A DNA stretch of 64,000 nt from Gaiellales bacterium (lineage in GTDB: Bacteria; Actinomycetota; Thermoleophilia; Gaiellales; JAICJC01), in NCBI GenBank assembly GCA_036403155.1, contig DASWRM010000007.1:89403-153402 (forward strand), in the 5' to 3' direction. Shown in pieces: positions 63,479 to 64,000 of this stretch. Under the pieces are notes generated by a model, which worked only from the letters and a program-made list of their open reading frames with translations, made no database searches and had not been told where the DNA came from. A program made the translations under genes and the position numbers. Each line of letters opens with the position of its first letter. Position 1 is the first letter of the stretch.

Positions 63479-64000
63479 TCACGCCGCGTCGCGGTGCGTT
63501 CGCGAGTACATCACCGAGTCGCGCCGGCCGTCCGGCGTCGGCTGCCACGCACGGAGCAGCCCCTCCCGTTCGTATCCGGCCCGCGCGGCGACGCCCTGTG
63601 ACGCCACGTTGTCGGGGTCGGTGGTCAGGCTGATGCGCGCCACGCCCAGTGTGACGAGCGCCCAGTCGCTCACGAGCCGGAGGGCGTCAGTCGCCATGCC
63701 GCGACGCCGCGCGGGCGCCGCCACCCAGTAGCCGACCGAGGCGTGCTCCGGTTCATGCATGGCCAGCTCGATGAGCCCCACGCCGGTATCGCCGCCGGCG
63801 ATCACGAACATCGCTCCGCCGCCGCTTGACCACTGCAGCCGCGACCGGTCGATGTGGGCGACGGCGTCCGAGCGCTCGTACGGCGTCGGCATGTGCGGGA
63901 TCCAGCGGCGCATCTCGGGATCCCGGCATGCGTTAGCGATCCAGTCGGCGTCGTCGTCGCGGGGAAGCCGCAGGTGAACGAGACCGGTGGCGAGCGGGGG
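63479..64000 (-). CDS. GNAT family N-acetyltransferase (RimJ/RimL-like), N-terminus cut by window edge
   Basis: Acetyl-CoA-dependent N-acetyltransferase. The frame is open to position 64000 with PPLATGLVHLRLPRDDDADWIANACRDPEMRRWIPHMPTPY, the typical start of RimJ/RimL-like GNATs, so only a few residues are missing. It continues with motif A, VGYWVAAPARRRGMATDALRLVSDWALVTLG, the acetyl-CoA pyrophosphate loop RRRGMA, and NVASQGVAARAGYEREGLLRAW. It is a probable protein or small-molecule acetyltransferase; substrate unknown. Confidence 0.86.
   Translation of the reverse strand, partial: PPLATGLVHLRLPRDDDADWIANACRDPEMRRWIPHMPTPYERSDAVAHIDRSRLQWSSGGGAMFVIAGGDTGVGLIELAMHEPEHASVGYWVAAPARRRGMATDALRLVSDWALVTLGVARISLTTDPDNVASQGVAARAGYEREGLLRAWQPTPDGRRDSVMYSRTHRDAA

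Overview
The window is a stretch of a very GC-rich, gene-dense bacterial chromosome, most likely from an actinomycete. A deep lineage such as Thermoleophilia is possible but is my guess. The grounds are near-exclusive G/C third codon positions, an OpcA-containing pentose phosphate operon, a GDH180-type glutamate dehydrogenase, an F420-type luciferase-like oxidoreductase, and many -10 hexamers (TANNNT) placed 6-11 nt before start codons, the mark of leaderless mRNAs. There is no phage, insertion sequence, CRISPR array or integrase. The window cuts through fabI at its left edge and a GNAT acetyltransferase at its right edge.

Layout. 1-5.7 kb: fabI (partial) and an acetyl-CoA-synthetase-like ligase, divergent from a molybdate block (HTH-Mop regulator, modA, modB, modC). 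5.7-10.2 kb: glycerate kinase, htpX-lemA, class I aldolase (fbaB) and a ROK glucokinase. 10.4-17.5 kb: a pentose phosphate operon tkt-tal-gnd-zwf-opcA-pgl, mostly with 4-base overlaps. 17.5-22.4 kb: phosphate uptake, with phoU divergent from pstSCAB and a three-unit PhoP-box-like direct repeat between them. 22.4-30.1 kb: a 1602-residue NAD-glutamate dehydrogenase, a patterned 220-bp intergenic region, a YyaL-type thioredoxin-fold protein and rpiA.

30.1-41.8 kb: a solitary DNA methyltransferase, acyl-CoA desaturase, HhH-GPD protein, SDR, an iron-type alcohol dehydrogenase with MOSC, ferritin, a degenerate metallo-beta-lactamase-like protein, a DapA-family aldolase divergent from a DAO-type oxidase, an LLM oxidoreductase, a class II aldolase-like protein and a GST. 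tRNA-Asp and tRNA-Val flank a GH15 hydrolase and a giant sensor kinase with eight GAF-like domains. 48.5-52.8 kb: small proteins (allene-oxide-cyclase-like, ABM-like, VOC, cNMP-binding), dCMP deaminase, a zinc-ribbon protein and a NlpC/P60 hydrolase.

52.8-64 kb: a sulfur operon (MBL-rhodanese-rhodanese, rhodanese, DUF72), a LanC-like protein, a molybdopterin oxidoreductase, and an unusual operon of citryl-CoA-lyase-like protein, PaaK-like CoA ligase, VOC dioxygenase-like protein and a frameshifted GST-like gene. A lipoprotein whose start codon lies in a strong hairpin and the partial GNAT gene follow.

Themes: central carbon metabolism (tkt/tal/zwf/opcA/gnd/pgl/rpiA/fbaB/glucokinase), molybdenum (modABC, MOSC, Mo oxidoreductase), phosphate (pst/phoU) and sulfur transfer (rhodaneses). 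The least conventional items are the eight-GAF kinase, the lyase/ligase/VOC/GST operon, the overlapping divergent leaderless promoters and several strong RNA hairpins.
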